Shown here in pieces: positions 27,542-36,272 of a DNA stretch of 36,319 nt. The stretch spans positions 1 to 36,319 of the forward strand of contig CANNKG010000033.1 of the NCBI GenBank assembly GCA_947505105.1, given 5' to 3'. The translations under genes and the position numbers were made by a program. The notes below the pieces were generated by a model. It saw only the letters and a list, made by a program, of their open reading frames with translations, was not told where the DNA came from and made no database searches. Within the stretch, counting starts at the first letter, position 1. The number at the start of each line of letters is the position of its first letter. This stretch comes from Methylococcaceae bacterium. GTDB taxonomy: Bacteria; Pseudomonadota; Gammaproteobacteria; Methylococcales; Methylomonadaceae.

Positions 27542-28486
27542 ATGAATAAAAAAAATTATAACTTGGCGTTTGTATTCCCTGGACAAGGCTCACAGTCGTT
27601 AGGGATGCTCGCCAAATTGGCGGACCATTATCCAGAAGTTCAGCAAACGTTTGACAGAGCCTCTGAAGTGCTTAATAAAGACCTTTGGCGTATCGTTTCT
27701 GAAGGGCCGGAGGAGCTCCTGTCACAAACCCAAATTACTCAACCGGCCATGCTGTCCGCTGGTTATGCGGTATGGCGGATCTGGTGTAGTAAATCAAATA
27801 TCAGACCCGAATGGATGCTGGGACATAGTCTCGGAGAGTACACTGCACTAGTCTGTGCCGAGGCTATTGATTTCGAAGATGCTATTCGTTTGGTTGCTGA
27901 GCGCGGTCGTTTAATGCAAGAAGCCGTGCCTGAGGGAACCGGGGCGATGGCAGCTATTTTGGGTCTAGAAGATCATGAGGTGGTGAAGGTTTGCTTGGAC
28001 GCTCAAGAGAGCGAAATTGTTTCCCCGGCAAATTATAATGCTCCAGGTCAAGTCGTGATCGCCGGTCATACGACCGCTGTTGATCGTGCAATTATTCTAG
28101 CCAAGCAAGCAGGTGCTAAAAAATCGATTAAGCTTGCGGTAAGTGTACCTTCACATTGTCAATTGATGGAAGGCGCTGCCCATAACTTTGCCGAATTATT
28201 AAGCACTGTTAATGTGCAATCGCCGCAAATGACCTTGATTCATAACTCTGATGTTTGTGCACATGGCGCGCCTGAAGTCATTCGCAATGTTTTAAAAGAG
28301 CAGCTGTATAAACCGGTTAGATGGTCTGATGGCATTCGTTTCGTACGCGATCAGGGCGTCACTAATTTTGTGGAATGCGGTCCTGGTAAAGTATTATTTA
28401 GCTTGAATAAGCGTATTGCTAATGATGTTCAGCATTTAACCGTTTATGATCCAGACACACTGAATCAAGCATTGGAGCAACTATGA
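27542..28486 (+). CDS. fabD: Malonyl-CoA:ACP transacylase
   Basis: FabD moves malonyl groups from CoA to ACP. The 314-residue product shows FPGQGSQSLGML near the N-terminus, the nucleophile serine in GHSLGEYTAL, PANYNAPGQVVIAG, and the catalytic His in VPSHCQLM. A strong purine-rich ribosome site, GGGGAGAG, precedes the ATG. It overlaps fabG by four bases (ATGA). Confidence 0.96.
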   Translation: MNKKNYNLAFVFPGQGSQSLGMLAKLADHYPEVQQTFDRASEVLNKDLWRIVSEGPEELLSQTQITQPAMLSAGYAVWRIWCSKSNIRPEWMLGHSLGEYTALVCAEAIDFEDAIRLVAERGRLMQEAVPEGTGAMAAILGLEDHEVVKVCLDAQESEIVSPANYNAPGQVVIAGHTTAVDRAIILAKQAGAKKSIKLAVSVPSHCQLMEGAAHNFAELLSTVNVQSPQMTLIHNSDVCAHGAPEVIRNVLKEQLYKPVRWSDGIRFVRDQGVTNFVECGPGKVLFSLNKRIANDVQHLTVYDPDTLNQALEQL

Positions 28487-29211
28487 GTAAAAAATTCGCC
28501 TTAGTGACAGGCGCAAGCCGGGGTATTGGGCGCGCTATTGCTGAAAATTTAACGGCAGATGGTTTCTACGTCGTCGGAACGGCAACTTCAGATGAAGGAG
28601 CTGCGGCTATTTCGACCTATTTGGGTGCCAATGGACGTGGCGTGACACTGGACGTAGCCAATGCCGAAAGTATTGAGGAGGTATTAAAAACATTAAATCA
28701 AGAACTAGGTACCCCTCATGTTCTAGTGAATAACGCTGGAATTACCCAGGATAATCTATTAATGCGCATGAAGGATGAGGAATGGGACAGTATCATCAAT
28801 ACTAATCTTACCTCAGTATATCGCATGAGTAAGGCGGTTTTACGCGGCATGATGAAAGCAAAAACCGGTCGGATTATCAATATTTCATCGGTGGTGGGTA
28901 GCACCGGAAATGCTGGACAAACTAATTATGCGGCGGCTAAAGCCGGCATGATTGGTTTTACTAAGTCATTGGCTAAAGAAGTCGGATCGCGTAATATCAC
29001 TGTTAACACGGTGGCACCTGGATTTATTGATACCGATATGACACGCTCTCTATCCGAGGAGCTTAAAAATGGCCTTTTGGCGTCAATTCCTTTAGGTCGT
29101 CTTGGCGATGCTCAAGAGGTGGCTCATGCCGTATCGTTTTTGGCTTCAGACGGAGCCTCTTACATTACCGGTGAAACGATTCATGTCAATGGCGGCATGT
29201 TTATGCCCTGA
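28483..29211 (+). CDS. fabG: 3-oxoacyl-ACP reductase
   Basis: FabG reduces 3-oxoacyl-ACP with NADPH in each elongation cycle. The 242-residue short-chain dehydrogenase has the cofactor motif TGASRGIGRAIAENL, NNAGITQDNLLMRM, the catalytic Ser in NISSVVGSTGN, Tyr and Lys in YAAAKAG, and the C-terminal GGMFMP typical of FabG. It overlaps fabD by four bases. A promoter-like sequence lies just after its stop. Confidence 0.96.
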   Translation: MSKKFALVTGASRGIGRAIAENLTADGFYVVGTATSDEGAAAISTYLGANGRGVTLDVANAESIEEVLKTLNQELGTPHVLVNNAGITQDNLLMRMKDEEWDSIINTNLTSVYRMSKAVLRGMMKAKTGRIINISSVVGSTGNAGQTNYAAAKAGMIGFTKSLAKEVGSRNITVNTVAPGFIDTDMTRSLSEELKNGLLASIPLGRLGDAQEVAHAVSFLASDGASYITGETIHVNGGMFMP

Positions 29212-29213
29212 TA

Positions 29214-29243
29214 TTGTGATATCGTCGCAATTTCAAGTATAAT
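29214..29243 (+). promoter_or_regulatory. Predicted sigma-70 promoter for acpP
   Basis: A -35-like TTGTGA (29214-29219) and a consensus -10 TATAAT (29238-29243) are separated by 18 bases. The start would fall near 29250, leaving a leader of about 100 bases before acpP. It lets acpP be expressed above the level of the upstream fab genes, as is known for E. coli acpP. Confidence 0.65.
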
Positions 29244-29354
29244 TCCCCCCGCCGTCTGGAATAGCGATGACGGGATTTCTAACAAGATTAATAACAATAT
29301 CAATAGTGGCTAAGCTATAAGCTTCAAATCCACTGTTGTTTGAGGATACTAATT

Positions 29355-29585
29355 ATGAGTAATGTTGAAGAACGAGTAAAAAAAATTGTTGCAGAACAGT
29401 TAGGTGTTAAAGAGGATATCGCAACCGATGCTTCATTCGTAGATGATTTGGGCGCTGATTCCCTTGATACAGTTGAACTCGTTATGGCTCTTGAAGAAGA
29501 ATTCGAATGCGAAATTCCAGACGATGAAGCTGAAAAAATTACGACCGTTCAACAAGCGATTGATTACGTTGAAAAGCACGCGTAA
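29355..29585 (+). CDS. acpP: Acyl carrier protein
   Basis: ACP carries growing acyl chains on a phosphopantetheine arm. The 76-residue acidic product has the attachment serine at Ser36 in [13 protein letters not shown]. It starts [18 protein letters not shown], typical of gammaproteobacterial AcpP. I chose ATG 29355 because GAGGA lies nine bases upstream; an in-frame TTG at 29340 would place five extra residues over the ribosome site. It sits between fabG and fabF, with its own probable promoter. Confidence 0.97.
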   Translation: MSNVEERVKKIVAEQLGVKEDIATDASFVDDLGADSLDTVELVMALEEEFECEIPDDEAEKITTVQQAIDYVEKHA

Positions 29586-29587
29586 TT

Positions 29588-29634
29588 AATGCATAACTCA
29601 CGGGAGTGGCAACAGCTCATTTCCGTGATGCATT
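29588..29634 (+). terminator. Stem-loop in the acpP-fabF gap, possible attenuator
   Basis: AATGCAT-aact-CACGG (29588-29603) pairs with CCGTGATGCATT (29623-29634), leaving a four-base bulge, and TTTTAAG follows. It starts three bases after the acpP stop. It could partly end acpP transcripts, giving more ACP than FabF, or protect the acpP mRNA 3' end. Confidence 0.45.
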
Positions 29635-29666
29635 TTAAGTCATTAACATTCTTAAGGTAGATTACA

Positions 29667-30914
29667 TTGAGCACACGCCGAGTTGTGATTACGGGATTAG
29701 GTGCTGTCACCCCATTAGCAAATACAGTCGCTGGAACCTGGGATGGTATCGTTAACGGTCGTAGCGGCATTGGTCCCATAGATTCCTTCGATATTTCAAC
29801 TTTTGCGACCACTTTTGGTGGTGTCATTCGAGATTTCGACATCAGTCAGTATATTCCAGAAAAAGATGCAAAGCGCATGGATGGTTTTATTCATTACGGA
29901 ATTGCAGCGGGATGCCAAGCACTGGAAGATTCAGGCATTGAAGTGACCGAAAAAAATGCTGAACGTATTGGTGTAGCTATTGGATCAGGTATTGGTGGAA
30001 TTACCGGTATTGAAGAATGTTATGCGACATATGAAAACAGCGGCCCAAGACGTATTTCACCGTTTTTTGTACCTGGTAATATTATCAATATGATTTCAGG
30101 CAACTTGTCGATCAAGTATGGGCTAAAAGGCCCTAACTTTGCTATTGTCACCGCCTGTTCTTCAGGAACACACAGCATTGGTGACGCCGCACGGTTGATC
30201 AAATACGGCGATGTCGATGTAATGGTCGCAGGTGGTGCAGAACGCTGTACAACCTCACCCACCGCGATGGGCGGGTTTATTTCGGCTAAAGCATTATCTC
30301 GTCGTAATGACAACCCTCAAGCAGCCAGTCGCCCATGGGACCGAGATCGTGATGGCTTTGTGCTCAGTGATGGCTCTGGGGTTGTCGTGCTTGAAGAATT
30401 AGAACATGCGAAAGCACGTGGTGCAAAAATTTATGCTGAATTAGTCGGTTACGGCATGAGCGGCGACGCGTACCACATGACGACCCCCTCCCCTGGCGGC
30501 GAAGGCGCGGCTCGATGCATGCGCAATGCTATCCGCGATGCCGGATTGAACGTCACCGATATCGATTATATTAATGCGCATGGAACTTCAACCCCTGCGG
30601 GTGATTTAGGCGAAACTCAGGCAATGAAAGCCGCACTGGGTGACCATGCTTATAAAGTAGCAGTAAGTTCGACTAAATCGATGATTGGACACTTGCTAGG
30701 CGCTGCCGGTGGAATTGAAGCTGTTTTAACCGCACTCTCTGTCCAACATCAGATTGCACCGCCCACCATTAATCTTGAAAATCCAGATCCTGAATGTGAT
30801 CTTGATTATGTTCCCAATACTGCCAGAGAAATGGCGATCAATATTGCCATCTCGAATTCTTTTGGATTTGGGGGCACCAATGGCTCTTTAGTGTTTAAGC
30901 GGTACCTGGGCTAA
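29667..30914 (+). CDS. fabF: Beta-ketoacyl-ACP synthase II
   Basis: FabF elongates acyl-ACP with malonyl-ACP and is important for unsaturated and temperature-adapted fatty acids. The 415-residue product has the catalytic Cys in [12 protein letters not shown], His in [11 protein letters not shown] and His in [13 protein letters not shown], and ends with [16 protein letters not shown]. The start is TTG 29667, which gives the standard N-terminus [16 protein letters not shown] and has AAGG upstream. No ATG fits. It follows acpP by 81 bp. Confidence 0.95.
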   Translation: MSTRRVVITGLGAVTPLANTVAGTWDGIVNGRSGIGPIDSFDISTFATTFGGVIRDFDISQYIPEKDAKRMDGFIHYGIAAGCQALEDSGIEVTEKNAERIGVAIGSGIGGITGIEECYATYENSGPRRISPFFVPGNIINMISGNLSIKYGLKGPNFAIVTACSSGTHSIGDAARLIKYGDVDVMVAGGAERCTTSPTAMGGFISAKALSRRNDNPQAASRPWDRDRDGFVLSDGSGVVVLEELEHAKARGAKIYAELVGYGMSGDAYHMTTPSPGGEGAARCMRNAIRDAGLNVTDIDYINAHGTSTPAGDLGETQAMKAALGDHAYKVAVSSTKSMIGHLLGAAGGIEAVLTALSVQHQIAPPTINLENPDPECDLDYVPNTAREMAINIAISNSFGFGGTNGSLVFKRYLG

Positions 30915-30938
30915 TTAGTCTTCCCATAGTGTTTCTTG

Positions 30939-31751
30939 ATGATTTTGATCAATGGGCGTCCGGAACACTCTATTGCAGTAAGTGATCGGGGTTTGCATTA
31001 TGGCGATGGTTTATTTGAAACTATTGCCATAAAAAAAGGCCAGCCAGTTCATTTACAAGCACATTTGCAGCGTTTACAAAACGGTTGTAAACGGCTTATG
31101 CTTCCAGCGCCAGAGCATGGATTGATCGTCGATGAAATCAATTCATTGATTCAGGATGCAGATCTCGCAGTGATTAAAATCATCCTGACGCGCGGAAGTG
31201 GCGGGCGTGGTTATCGTCAGCCGGATTCTATCCAAGCGACGCGCATTGTGGCCCGTTATCCCTTCCCTGATTATCCAGAATCTTATCGACAGCAAGGCGT
31301 TAAAGTCCGTATTTGTAAGACACATTTGGGAATAAATCCGGTCTTAGCCGGGATCAAGCATCTTAATCGGCTCGAACAAGTATTGGCTCGCGCGGAATGG
31401 TCTGACAGCAGTATTCAGGAAGGCCTTATGTTGGATCATTTGGGTCGTGTCATTGAAGGCACTATGAGCAATCTTTTTATGATTAAACAAGCCACTCTGG
31501 TGACTTCTCCCGTGACTCATTCAGGCGTCGCCGGGATTATGCGTTCTGAGGTCATTGCGCAGGCTAATAGCCATGAATTAATCGTTAGAGAAGAGTATCT
31601 TGATCAAACTCAATTAATGGCGGCTGATGAAGTCTTCCTGACCAATTCTATTATCGGGATCTGGCCGATCAAGCAAATAAATGAGCAACACTTCGCAGTA
31701 GGTCCAATCACAAAACAACTCATTCAATACCTGGATTATTCTGATGTCTAA
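30939..31751 (+). CDS. pabC: Aminodeoxychorismate lyase
   Basis: PabC is a PLP enzyme that converts 4-amino-4-deoxychorismate to 4-aminobenzoate and pyruvate in folate synthesis. The product of about 270 residues is a class IV aminotransferase-fold protein. It shows VSDRGLHYGDGLFETI, RGSGGRGYRQP, the PLP-binding lysine in GIKHLNRLEQVLAR and EGTMSNLFMI. ATG 30939 is taken as the start, and TTG 30936 directly before it is possible. No good ribosome site is visible. It overlaps mltG by eight bases, which is the usual E. coli-like fabF-pabC-mltG order. Confidence 0.92.
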   Translation: MILINGRPEHSIAVSDRGLHYGDGLFETIAIKKGQPVHLQAHLQRLQNGCKRLMLPAPEHGLIVDEINSLIQDADLAVIKIILTRGSGGRGYRQPDSIQATRIVARYPFPDYPESYRQQGVKVRICKTHLGINPVLAGIKHLNRLEQVLARAEWSDSSIQEGLMLDHLGRVIEGTMSNLFMIKQATLVTSPVTHSGVAGIMRSEVIAQANSHELIVREEYLDQTQLMAADEVFLTNSIIGIWPIKQINEQHFAVGPITKQLIQYLDYSDV

Positions 31752-32796
31752 TTTGACGCGCATTCTTTCGAGTGCGTTGCTGATCATAATGATATTAGTC
31801 ACTGCCGGTTGGATAAGTTTTCAAAATGCGCTCGAAAAGTCGGTGATCAATAGCGAGACTGTGATTGTTGAAATACCAAAGGGAATGGCGTTCAATGAAA
31901 TTGTAAATCTATTACGCAGTCATAATACTCAAATTGATCCTATCTGGTTTAAAGTGATTGCCTACTGGTATCGTTTAGCCGATAAAATCCAAGCCGGTGA
32001 ATATGAGCTAAAACCGGGAAGTACCTCTCTGGAAGTTTTGCGGCAGTTTGTGGATGGACGGGTGAAGCAATATTCGTTAACATTTCCGGAAGGTTGGCGT
32101 TTTAATGATATGCTGCAACTATTAGCAAATGCTGCCAATTTGCGACATATATTGAATTGCCCTAACGACCTGAACAACCATTTACGAATTCTTCAAGTTG
32201 AAAAAACGCATCCTGAAGGTTGGTTTTTTCCTGATACCTATTCCTTTACCAAGAATACTAGCGATGTCACTTTATTAAGACGCGCCCATCAGAAAATGCT
32301 CGCCGTACTGGAGGCGGAATGGCAAGCCAAGCAGCAAGATTTACCCCTCGAAAATTCTTATCAAGCATTAATTCTGGCTTCGATTATTGAGAAGGAAACC
32401 GCACTAGTCAATGAACGGGCAGATATTGCCGGGGTATTTATTCGCCGCCTGCAAAAGGGAATGCCTCTACAAACAGATCCGACCGTCATCTATGGAATGG
32501 GCGATACTTATCAGGGTGACATTCGGACTAAAGACCTTAAGACCCCCACTCTCTACAACACTTATTTGATCTCAGGTCTGCCGCCGACACCAATTGCCAT
32601 GCCAGGACGCGAGGCTATTCATGCAGCCTTGCACCCCAGTCCGGGAGATAGTTTATACTTTGTCGCTAAAGGCGATGGTAGCCATGTATTTTCATCTACC
32701 TTGGCACAACACAATAAAGCAGTTAAAGAATATCTTCGCCGTCAAGAAAATAAACATCAGGATTCTAAATTAACCAGTGTGATCAACGATGATTAG
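31744..32796 (+). CDS. mltG: Endolytic murein transglycosylase MltG
   Basis: MltG cleaves nascent peptidoglycan strands within the chain, setting glycan length; it is anchored in the inner membrane. The 350-residue product has one N-terminal membrane segment (about 8-26), a LysM-like region (about 40-90) and the YceG catalytic domain with the active Glu in ILASIIEKETALVNERADIAG, here given by ASIIEKETA, followed by LQTDPTVIYG and YNTYLISGLPPTPIAMPG. It overlaps pabC and tmk by eight bases each, so the three are coupled. Confidence 0.94.
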   Translation: MSNLTRILSSALLIIMILVTAGWISFQNALEKSVINSETVIVEIPKGMAFNEIVNLLRSHNTQIDPIWFKVIAYWYRLADKIQAGEYELKPGSTSLEVLRQFVDGRVKQYSLTFPEGWRFNDMLQLLANAANLRHILNCPNDLNNHLRILQVEKTHPEGWFFPDTYSFTKNTSDVTLLRRAHQKMLAVLEAEWQAKQQDLPLENSYQALILASIIEKETALVNERADIAGVFIRRLQKGMPLQTDPTVIYGMGDTYQGDIRTKDLKTPTLYNTYLISGLPPTPIAMPGREAIHAALHPSPGDSLYFVAKGDGSHVFSSTLAQHNKAVKEYLRRQENKHQDSKLTSVINDD

Positions 32797-33412
32797 AGGC
32801 AAATTTATTACCCTTGAAGGCTGCGAAGGTGTTGGTAAATCGACCAATCTGGAATTTATTCGAGATTATCTTCAATCACATAAAATTCCGCTCATTGTGA
32901 CGCGAGAACCGGGTGGAACACCTGTTGCCGAACAAATCCGAACCTTGTTGCTGGATCATACTAATGAAGCCTTTTCAGAACAAGCCGAGTTGTTATTGAT
33001 GTTTGCAGCGCGTTCTCAGCACATTAAGCATGTGATTCGACCAGCATTGAACGCGGGAAAATGGGTATTGTGTGATCGTTTTACCGATGCCACCTATGCC
33101 TACCAAGGTGGCGGGCGACGCATGGACATTCACACTATTGAAAGTCTTGAACAACTGGTGCAAGGGACGCTGAGGCCGGATCTGACCCTATTGCTGGATG
33201 CGCCAGTAGAAATCGGTATGAAAAGAGCCCGACAACGCGGCCAATTGGATCGATTTGAACTGGAAAAAATTTCATTTTTTGAATCGGTTCGGCGTGCTTA
33301 TTTATTACAGGCAGAACTAAATCCTCAACGAATAAAAGTCATCAATGCTAATCAGGCCCTAGCAGATGTCCACTTGATGATTATGGAAATATTACAGCGA
33401 ATTTTGCCGTGA
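32789..33412 (+). CDS. tmk: Thymidylate kinase
   Basis: Tmk phosphorylates dTMP to dTDP. The 207-residue product has the P-loop EGCEGVGKSTN at residues 9-19, the TREPGGTPVAEQIR segment, the DRF motif in CDRFTDATYAYQGGGR and a LID with RARQRGQLDRFE. It overlaps mltG by eight bases and holB by four. Length is normal. Confidence 0.95.
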   Translation: MIRGKFITLEGCEGVGKSTNLEFIRDYLQSHKIPLIVTREPGGTPVAEQIRTLLLDHTNEAFSEQAELLLMFAARSQHIKHVIRPALNAGKWVLCDRFTDATYAYQGGGRRMDIHTIESLEQLVQGTLRPDLTLLLDAPVEIGMKRARQRGQLDRFELEKISFFESVRRAYLLQAELNPQRIKVINANQALADVHLMIMEILQRILP

Positions 33413-34401
33413 ATTTTAATGAAACTATATTACCTTGGCACGCCGTTCAGTGGGCCTATTTGCAGGAAACGATCAAACAGGATCGCATCCCTCAGGCGTT
33501 AATCATTAATGGCATTGTCGGTCTGGGTAAGCGTCAACTGGCAGAACAGTATGCGACCGCCTTGCTGTGTGAAAATCGTGGACCGAACTTGTTGGCCTGT
33601 GGAAATTGTCATAGCTGTTTATTGTTGAAGGCCAATACCCACCCCGATTTTATCAGTATTGAGCCCGAAACCGAGGAAAAGGCCTTAGGAATAGATATTA
33701 TTCGCAATTTACTGCCCAAGCTTGCCTTAAAGCCGCAATTTGAAGGTGTGCGTGTGGTCTTGATTCATTCAGCTGAGCAGATGAGTACCGCCAGCGCGAA
33801 TGCTTTTCTAAAATGCTTGGAAGAGCCAAGTGAACGTACCGTAATTGTGTTGGTGTGTGCCAATTATAGGCGTTTGCCCGCAACGATCCTCAGTCGTTGC
33901 CAGCATTTGGCGATTTCAAAACCTACCCCTTCGCTCGGCGTTGCCTGGTTGAGTAGTCAAGGCGTGCAGGTTGATCAGACGGTGTTGTTACATCTGGCAC
34001 AGGGCGCTCCGCTTTTGGCGTTGAGCTATGCACAAGAAAAATTATTGGCCACCCGCAACCAATGTTTTGGTGACTGGATGAAAATAGCTCAGCGACAAAT
34101 CCATCCGGTGGTAGTCGCTGAACAATGGCAAAAACTACCACTGGCGTCGTTACTACAATGGCTGGCTGGCTGGGTAAGTGATTTGATCAAAAGTCAATAT
34201 ACCCACGTTGAACATTATTTTGACAATCAGGATTTACTTAAGCAATTGCAGATGAGCTCAGCAAGGCTTGAGTCGAAACAATTATTCACTTTATATGATA
34301 AGGTATTAGAAGCGCAAAAGCTGTTACATACCACTTTGAATAAACAGTTACTACTCGAAGTGATCTTATTACACTGGTATGATTTGAATTATAGGAGGTG
34401 A
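33409..34401 (+). CDS. holB: DNA polymerase III delta' subunit
   Basis: Delta' is the stator of the clamp loader that places the beta clamp on DNA. The 330-residue product has a degenerate P-loop, GIVGLGKRQLAEQ, a zinc-binding cysteine set in CGNCHSCLLLKANTHPDF, and the AAA+ sensor region with SANAFLKCLEEPSERT and LSRCQHL. It starts at GTG 33409, overlapping the tmk stop (GTGA), with a weak ribosome site. The 3' end carries the ribosome site of pilZ. Confidence 0.93.
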   Translation: MNFNETILPWHAVQWAYLQETIKQDRIPQALIINGIVGLGKRQLAEQYATALLCENRGPNLLACGNCHSCLLLKANTHPDFISIEPETEEKALGIDIIRNLLPKLALKPQFEGVRVVLIHSAEQMSTASANAFLKCLEEPSERTVIVLVCANYRRLPATILSRCQHLAISKPTPSLGVAWLSSQGVQVDQTVLLHLAQGAPLLALSYAQEKLLATRNQCFGDWMKIAQRQIHPVVVAEQWQKLPLASLLQWLAGWVSDLIKSQYTHVEHYFDNQDLLKQLQMSSARLESKQLFTLYDKVLEAQKLLHTTLNKQLLLEVILLHWYDLNYRR

Positions 34402-34402
34402 T
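34393..34402 (+). promoter_or_regulatory. Full-length Shine-Dalgarno sequence of pilZ
   Basis: AGGAGGTGAT is complementary over all ten bases to the conserved 3' end of 16S rRNA. It overlaps the holB stop codon (TGA 34399-34401) and lies directly before ATG 34406. It predicts strong, possibly coupled initiation of pilZ. Confidence 0.75.
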
Positions 34403-34405
34403 CTT

Positions 34406-34753
34406 ATGGCTGAAGCACCGAGACAAAGTATTCTGTCGTTATCGATTAAGGATAAAAACGCTTTGTATATGGCTTATATGCCCTTTATCGTCAATGGTGG
34501 TTTATTTATTCCGACCGACAAAGATTATAAAGTTGGTCAAGAAGTTTTTATGTTGTTAAGTTTAATGGAAGAAGTTGAACGCTTGCCGATTGCCGGAACC
34601 ATTATCTGGAAAACTCCTGTAGGAGCGGAAGGGTATCGAACACCCGGTATTGGTGTGCAATTCAGTGATCAAGATGGAGGAAACGCCCGTAACAAAATCG
34701 AAACCTATCTGGCGGGCACCCTAAACTCGGACCGCCCGACGCATACCATGTAA
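34406..34753 (+). CDS. pilZ: Type IV pilus assembly protein PilZ
   Basis: PilZ is needed for type IV pilus formation and, in Pseudomonas-type systems, acts with PilB and FimX. The 115-residue product matches that type closely: ILSLSIKDKNALYMAYMPF, then NGGLFIPTDKDYKVGQEVF and PGIGVQF. It lacks the RxxxR motif that c-di-GMP-binding PilZ domains use, as does Pseudomonas PilZ. It sits in the conserved tmk-holB-pilZ-tatD order and has an unusually strong ribosome site. Confidence 0.94.
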   Translation: MAEAPRQSILSLSIKDKNALYMAYMPFIVNGGLFIPTDKDYKVGQEVFMLLSLMEEVERLPIAGTIIWKTPVGAEGYRTPGIGVQFSDQDGGNARNKIETYLAGTLNSDRPTHTM

Positions 34754-34793
34754 TTAAAATTCTGAATAATTAAGCTAAAAAGAGAAGCTCTAA

Positions 34794-35579
34794 ATGTTTA
34801 TTGACTCACACTGTCATCTTGACCGGATTGATCTGGCGCCTTATCAACATGAATTTGCAACATTTATGGTAGAAGCCAGTCAGCGGCGTATCGAGCACAT
34901 GCTTTGCATTTCGATCGATATGGAGTCATATCCCGCCATGGTTAATTTAGTCAACAGTTATCCAACAATTTCTCTAAGTGTGGGAGTTCATCCCAATCAG
35001 CAGGATTGCCATGAGCCCGAGGTTGAGGAACTGGTTAATCTAGCACAGATCGAGAAAGTAGTTGCGATCGGCGAAACCGGGCTCGATTATTTTCGTAGCG
35101 AGGGTGATTTGGATTGGCAGCATCAACGGTTTCGGAAACATATTCAGGCGGCCAAAATTGTCAACAAACCGCTGATTATTCATACCCGTGAGGCAAAGCA
35201 CGACACGCTTCGGATCTTGAAAGAGGAAGGCGCTGAACAGGTCGGCGGCGTCATTCATTGTTTTACGGAAGATTGGGAATTTGCTCAGCAAGCCATGGCG
35301 CTGAATTTTTATATCTCGTTTTCGGGGATTATCACCTTTAATAACGCTAAGGCGATTCAAGAAGTCGCTCAGAAAATTCCTGAGGATTTATTTCTGATTG
35401 AAACTGATTCGCCCTATTTGGCACCCAACCCAAAACGTGGTCGTCCTAATTATCCAACCTATGTGCCTTATGTAGCAGCAAAAATTGCAGAATTGCGTGG
35501 CGTGCCAATAGAGCAAATAGCGGCAACCTCAACTGCAAATTTTTATCGCTTATTTTCGAATGCCTACCGTTGTTCATAA
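34794..35579 (+). CDS. TatD-family metal-dependent deoxyribonuclease (YcfH-like)
   Basis: TatD-family hydrolases are TIM-barrel metal enzymes with DNase activity in several members. The 261-residue product shows the metal ligands in FIDSHCHLD, the Glu in AIGETGLDYF, HTREA, HCFTEDWEFA and ETDSPYLAPNPKRG. It follows pilZ by 40 bp, the order also seen in Pseudomonas and around E. coli ycfH. A 9-bp inverted repeat spans its stop codon. Exact in vivo substrate is not known. Confidence 0.92.
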   Translation: MFIDSHCHLDRIDLAPYQHEFATFMVEASQRRIEHMLCISIDMESYPAMVNLVNSYPTISLSVGVHPNQQDCHEPEVEELVNLAQIEKVVAIGETGLDYFRSEGDLDWQHQRFRKHIQAAKIVNKPLIIHTREAKHDTLRILKEEGAEQVGGVIHCFTEDWEFAQQAMALNFYISFSGIITFNNAKAIQEVAQKIPEDLFLIETDSPYLAPNPKRGRPNYPTYVPYVAAKIAELRGVPIEQIAATSTANFYRLFSNAYRCS

Positions 35580-35590
35580 TTTGAACAACG
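35568..35590. terminator. Hairpin spanning the tatD stop codon
   Basis: CGTTGTTCA and TGAACAACG are perfect 9-bp arms around a five-base TAATT loop that contains the tatD stop codon. It lies between two convergent genes and can serve as a terminator for either, though the U-tract is missing. Confidence 0.55.
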
Positions 35591-35610
35591 ACAGGCGCTA
35601 CTAACTAATA

Positions 35611-36198
35611 TCACGAACCATCGGCTAACTTACTAAAAAAATCATCTACCTTTTTAGCTGGAAAATGAAATATTTTATTAACGCCGTAGGTGCTGCTTTC
35701 GCTAAATAAGCAGAACCCGTTTTCGCGAATAAATTTAACATCCTCATCGGAGAGTTGTAGTTCTATACTAAACCCCGAGAGTAATAAATCTGCATCATGG
35801 TTCATTGCCGCAACGGTGGGGCGAAGAACCGGAGTGTAGGCTCGAATGCTTGAGGATTTAAGATTAGACCAATAACGATGATCGCCACTTTTAGCCCAAC
35901 CATTTAAATAAAGTATTTTATTTGCGCTCTGTACCCACTCCAAATACCCTGCTTGCGTTGCCGAAAATTCGCAATCGGTAAAGTTTAGAGTAACTTTCAG
36001 TTCATTGTGTTTATCAATAAATGGTTTTACCGGAAGCATAATGGCGTCTAACTGAAATACCTTGGGCTCTAAAATATCGTGTAATTCCACATGCGCATAA
36101 CGATTAAATACCTGATTAAACTTTTCAGCATTGAGTTCCGGAAAATAAGGTCTAAAAAAATCCAGTTTAGGTTGGGCGGATTCAACTCCGAAGTGCAA
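35611..36198 (-). pseudogene. Unrecognised protein, 5'-truncated by IS30
   Basis: The frame runs from TTG 36198, inside the IS30 left terminal repeat, to a stop at 35611-35613, giving 195 codons. Only the part from about QPKLDFFRPYFPELNAEKF onward is host-encoded. It is a soluble protein with no signal peptide or membrane segment. Visible features are a basic/aromatic middle (NGWAKSGDHRYWSNLKSSS) and a C-terminal KIFHFPAKKVDDFFSKLADGS, quoted by its ends KIFHFPAKK and KLADGS. I do not recognise the family. Its native start lies beyond the IS. Whether the hybrid frame is expressed is unknown. Confidence 0.6.
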
Positions 36199-36200
36199 TC
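36175..36200 (+). repeat. IS30 left terminal inverted repeat (26 bp)
   Basis: The 26 bases starting GGCGGATTCAACTCC are the exact reverse complement of 118-143. Beyond this point the two ends diverge, as expected for left and right ends of one element family. Confidence 0.85.
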
Positions 36201-36272
36201 GCCAATAATAGGATATTAAGGAAGGCTAACTGATATAGTGCCAAGCTTTTTTCTATCCGACTAAAGACGAGA

